28,050 bases of DNA. Origin: CAG-791 sp963596015. Its GTDB lineage: Bacteria; Bacillota; Clostridia; Lachnospirales; Lachnospiraceae. The stretch is taken from assembly GCA_963596015.1 (NCBI GenBank), contig CAVBJS010000034.1:1-28050 (forward strand), written 5' to 3'. The notes under the pieces were generated by a model that saw only the letters and a program-made list of their open reading frames with translations, searched no databases and was not told where the DNA came from. This document shows, one piece after another, positions 27,997 to 28,050 of the stretch (within the stretch, counting starts at the first letter, position 1; the number at the start of each line of letters is the position of its first letter). The position numbers and the translations under genes are program-made.

Positions 27997-28050
27997 GGAT
28001 TGGTGGATGAAGCAGCGGGACGTAAGCTGTGACCATCGCCCGGCCGACAT

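Noticed and set aside
27997..28050. Start or end of another gene at the right edge
   Set aside because: No ribosome binding site, tRNA or recognisable coding sequence is visible in the last 54 bases.

Overview
The window looks like a chromosomal segment of a Gram-positive anaerobe of the Clostridia, most likely a Lachnospiraceae-type gut bacterium. The evidence is the gene content (formate-tetrahydrofolate ligase, an 8-cysteine clostridial ferredoxin, a DUF362 iron-sulfur protein, a DUF1858 protein, MecA, GdpP-RplI-DnaB), AGGAGG-type ribosome binding sites, TTG starts and mid-GC codon use. There is no prophage, plasmid, IS transposase or CRISPR array.

Layout. 1-1200: tRNA-Lys(CTT) on the minus strand, then tatD behind a large multi-hairpin leader. 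1429-2298: rsmA. 2508-8711: a 1309-residue protein (helical-repeat head, Tyr/Gln/Gly low-complexity repeats, acidic middle, degenerate AAA+-like tail), then the glycogen branching enzyme GlgB with an extra Lys/Ala-rich N-terminus. 8840-9217: a small DtxR/MntR-type metalloregulator. 9441-12967: a surface-glycan set (PseB-type UDP-GlcNAc 4,6-dehydratase, GT2 glycosyltransferase, ATP-grasp ligase). 13287-15475: NhaC antiporter plus a cytoplasmic C39-like protease. 15654-18614: fhs and a DUF362 2x[4Fe-4S] protein. 18895-21417: a phosphoribosyltransferase-fold protein and a CodB-type permease, probably nucleobase salvage. 21809-21979: ferredoxin. 22186-24677: gdpP-rplI overlapping by 4 bp. 24970-26325: dnaB on the opposite strand. 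26859-27611: mecA. 27709-27900: a DUF1858 protein on the minus strand.

The most unusual material is between the genes. (1) A family of small inverted-repeat elements with 12-13 bp termini close to GTTACWGTTCAG occurs at least six times, plus three decayed copies. Several are flanked by 8-bp direct repeats (8/8, 7/8, 7/8 and 6/8 matches), which is what a non-autonomous transposable element (MITE) leaves behind. (2) A second family is made of multi-hairpin leaders ending directly at the Shine-Dalgarno sequence. The tatD and fhs copies are near-identical but carry compensatory base-pair changes. They have an a / a-prime / a arrangement in which one strand can close either the outer stem or a hairpin touching the Shine-Dalgarno. 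Diverged relatives precede the metalloregulator, GT2 and dnaB genes, and similar architectures precede codB and gdpP. Both families could be mobile in origin. The second could also act in cis on translation. These are the best candidates for something undescribed, followed by the 1309-residue low-complexity protein.
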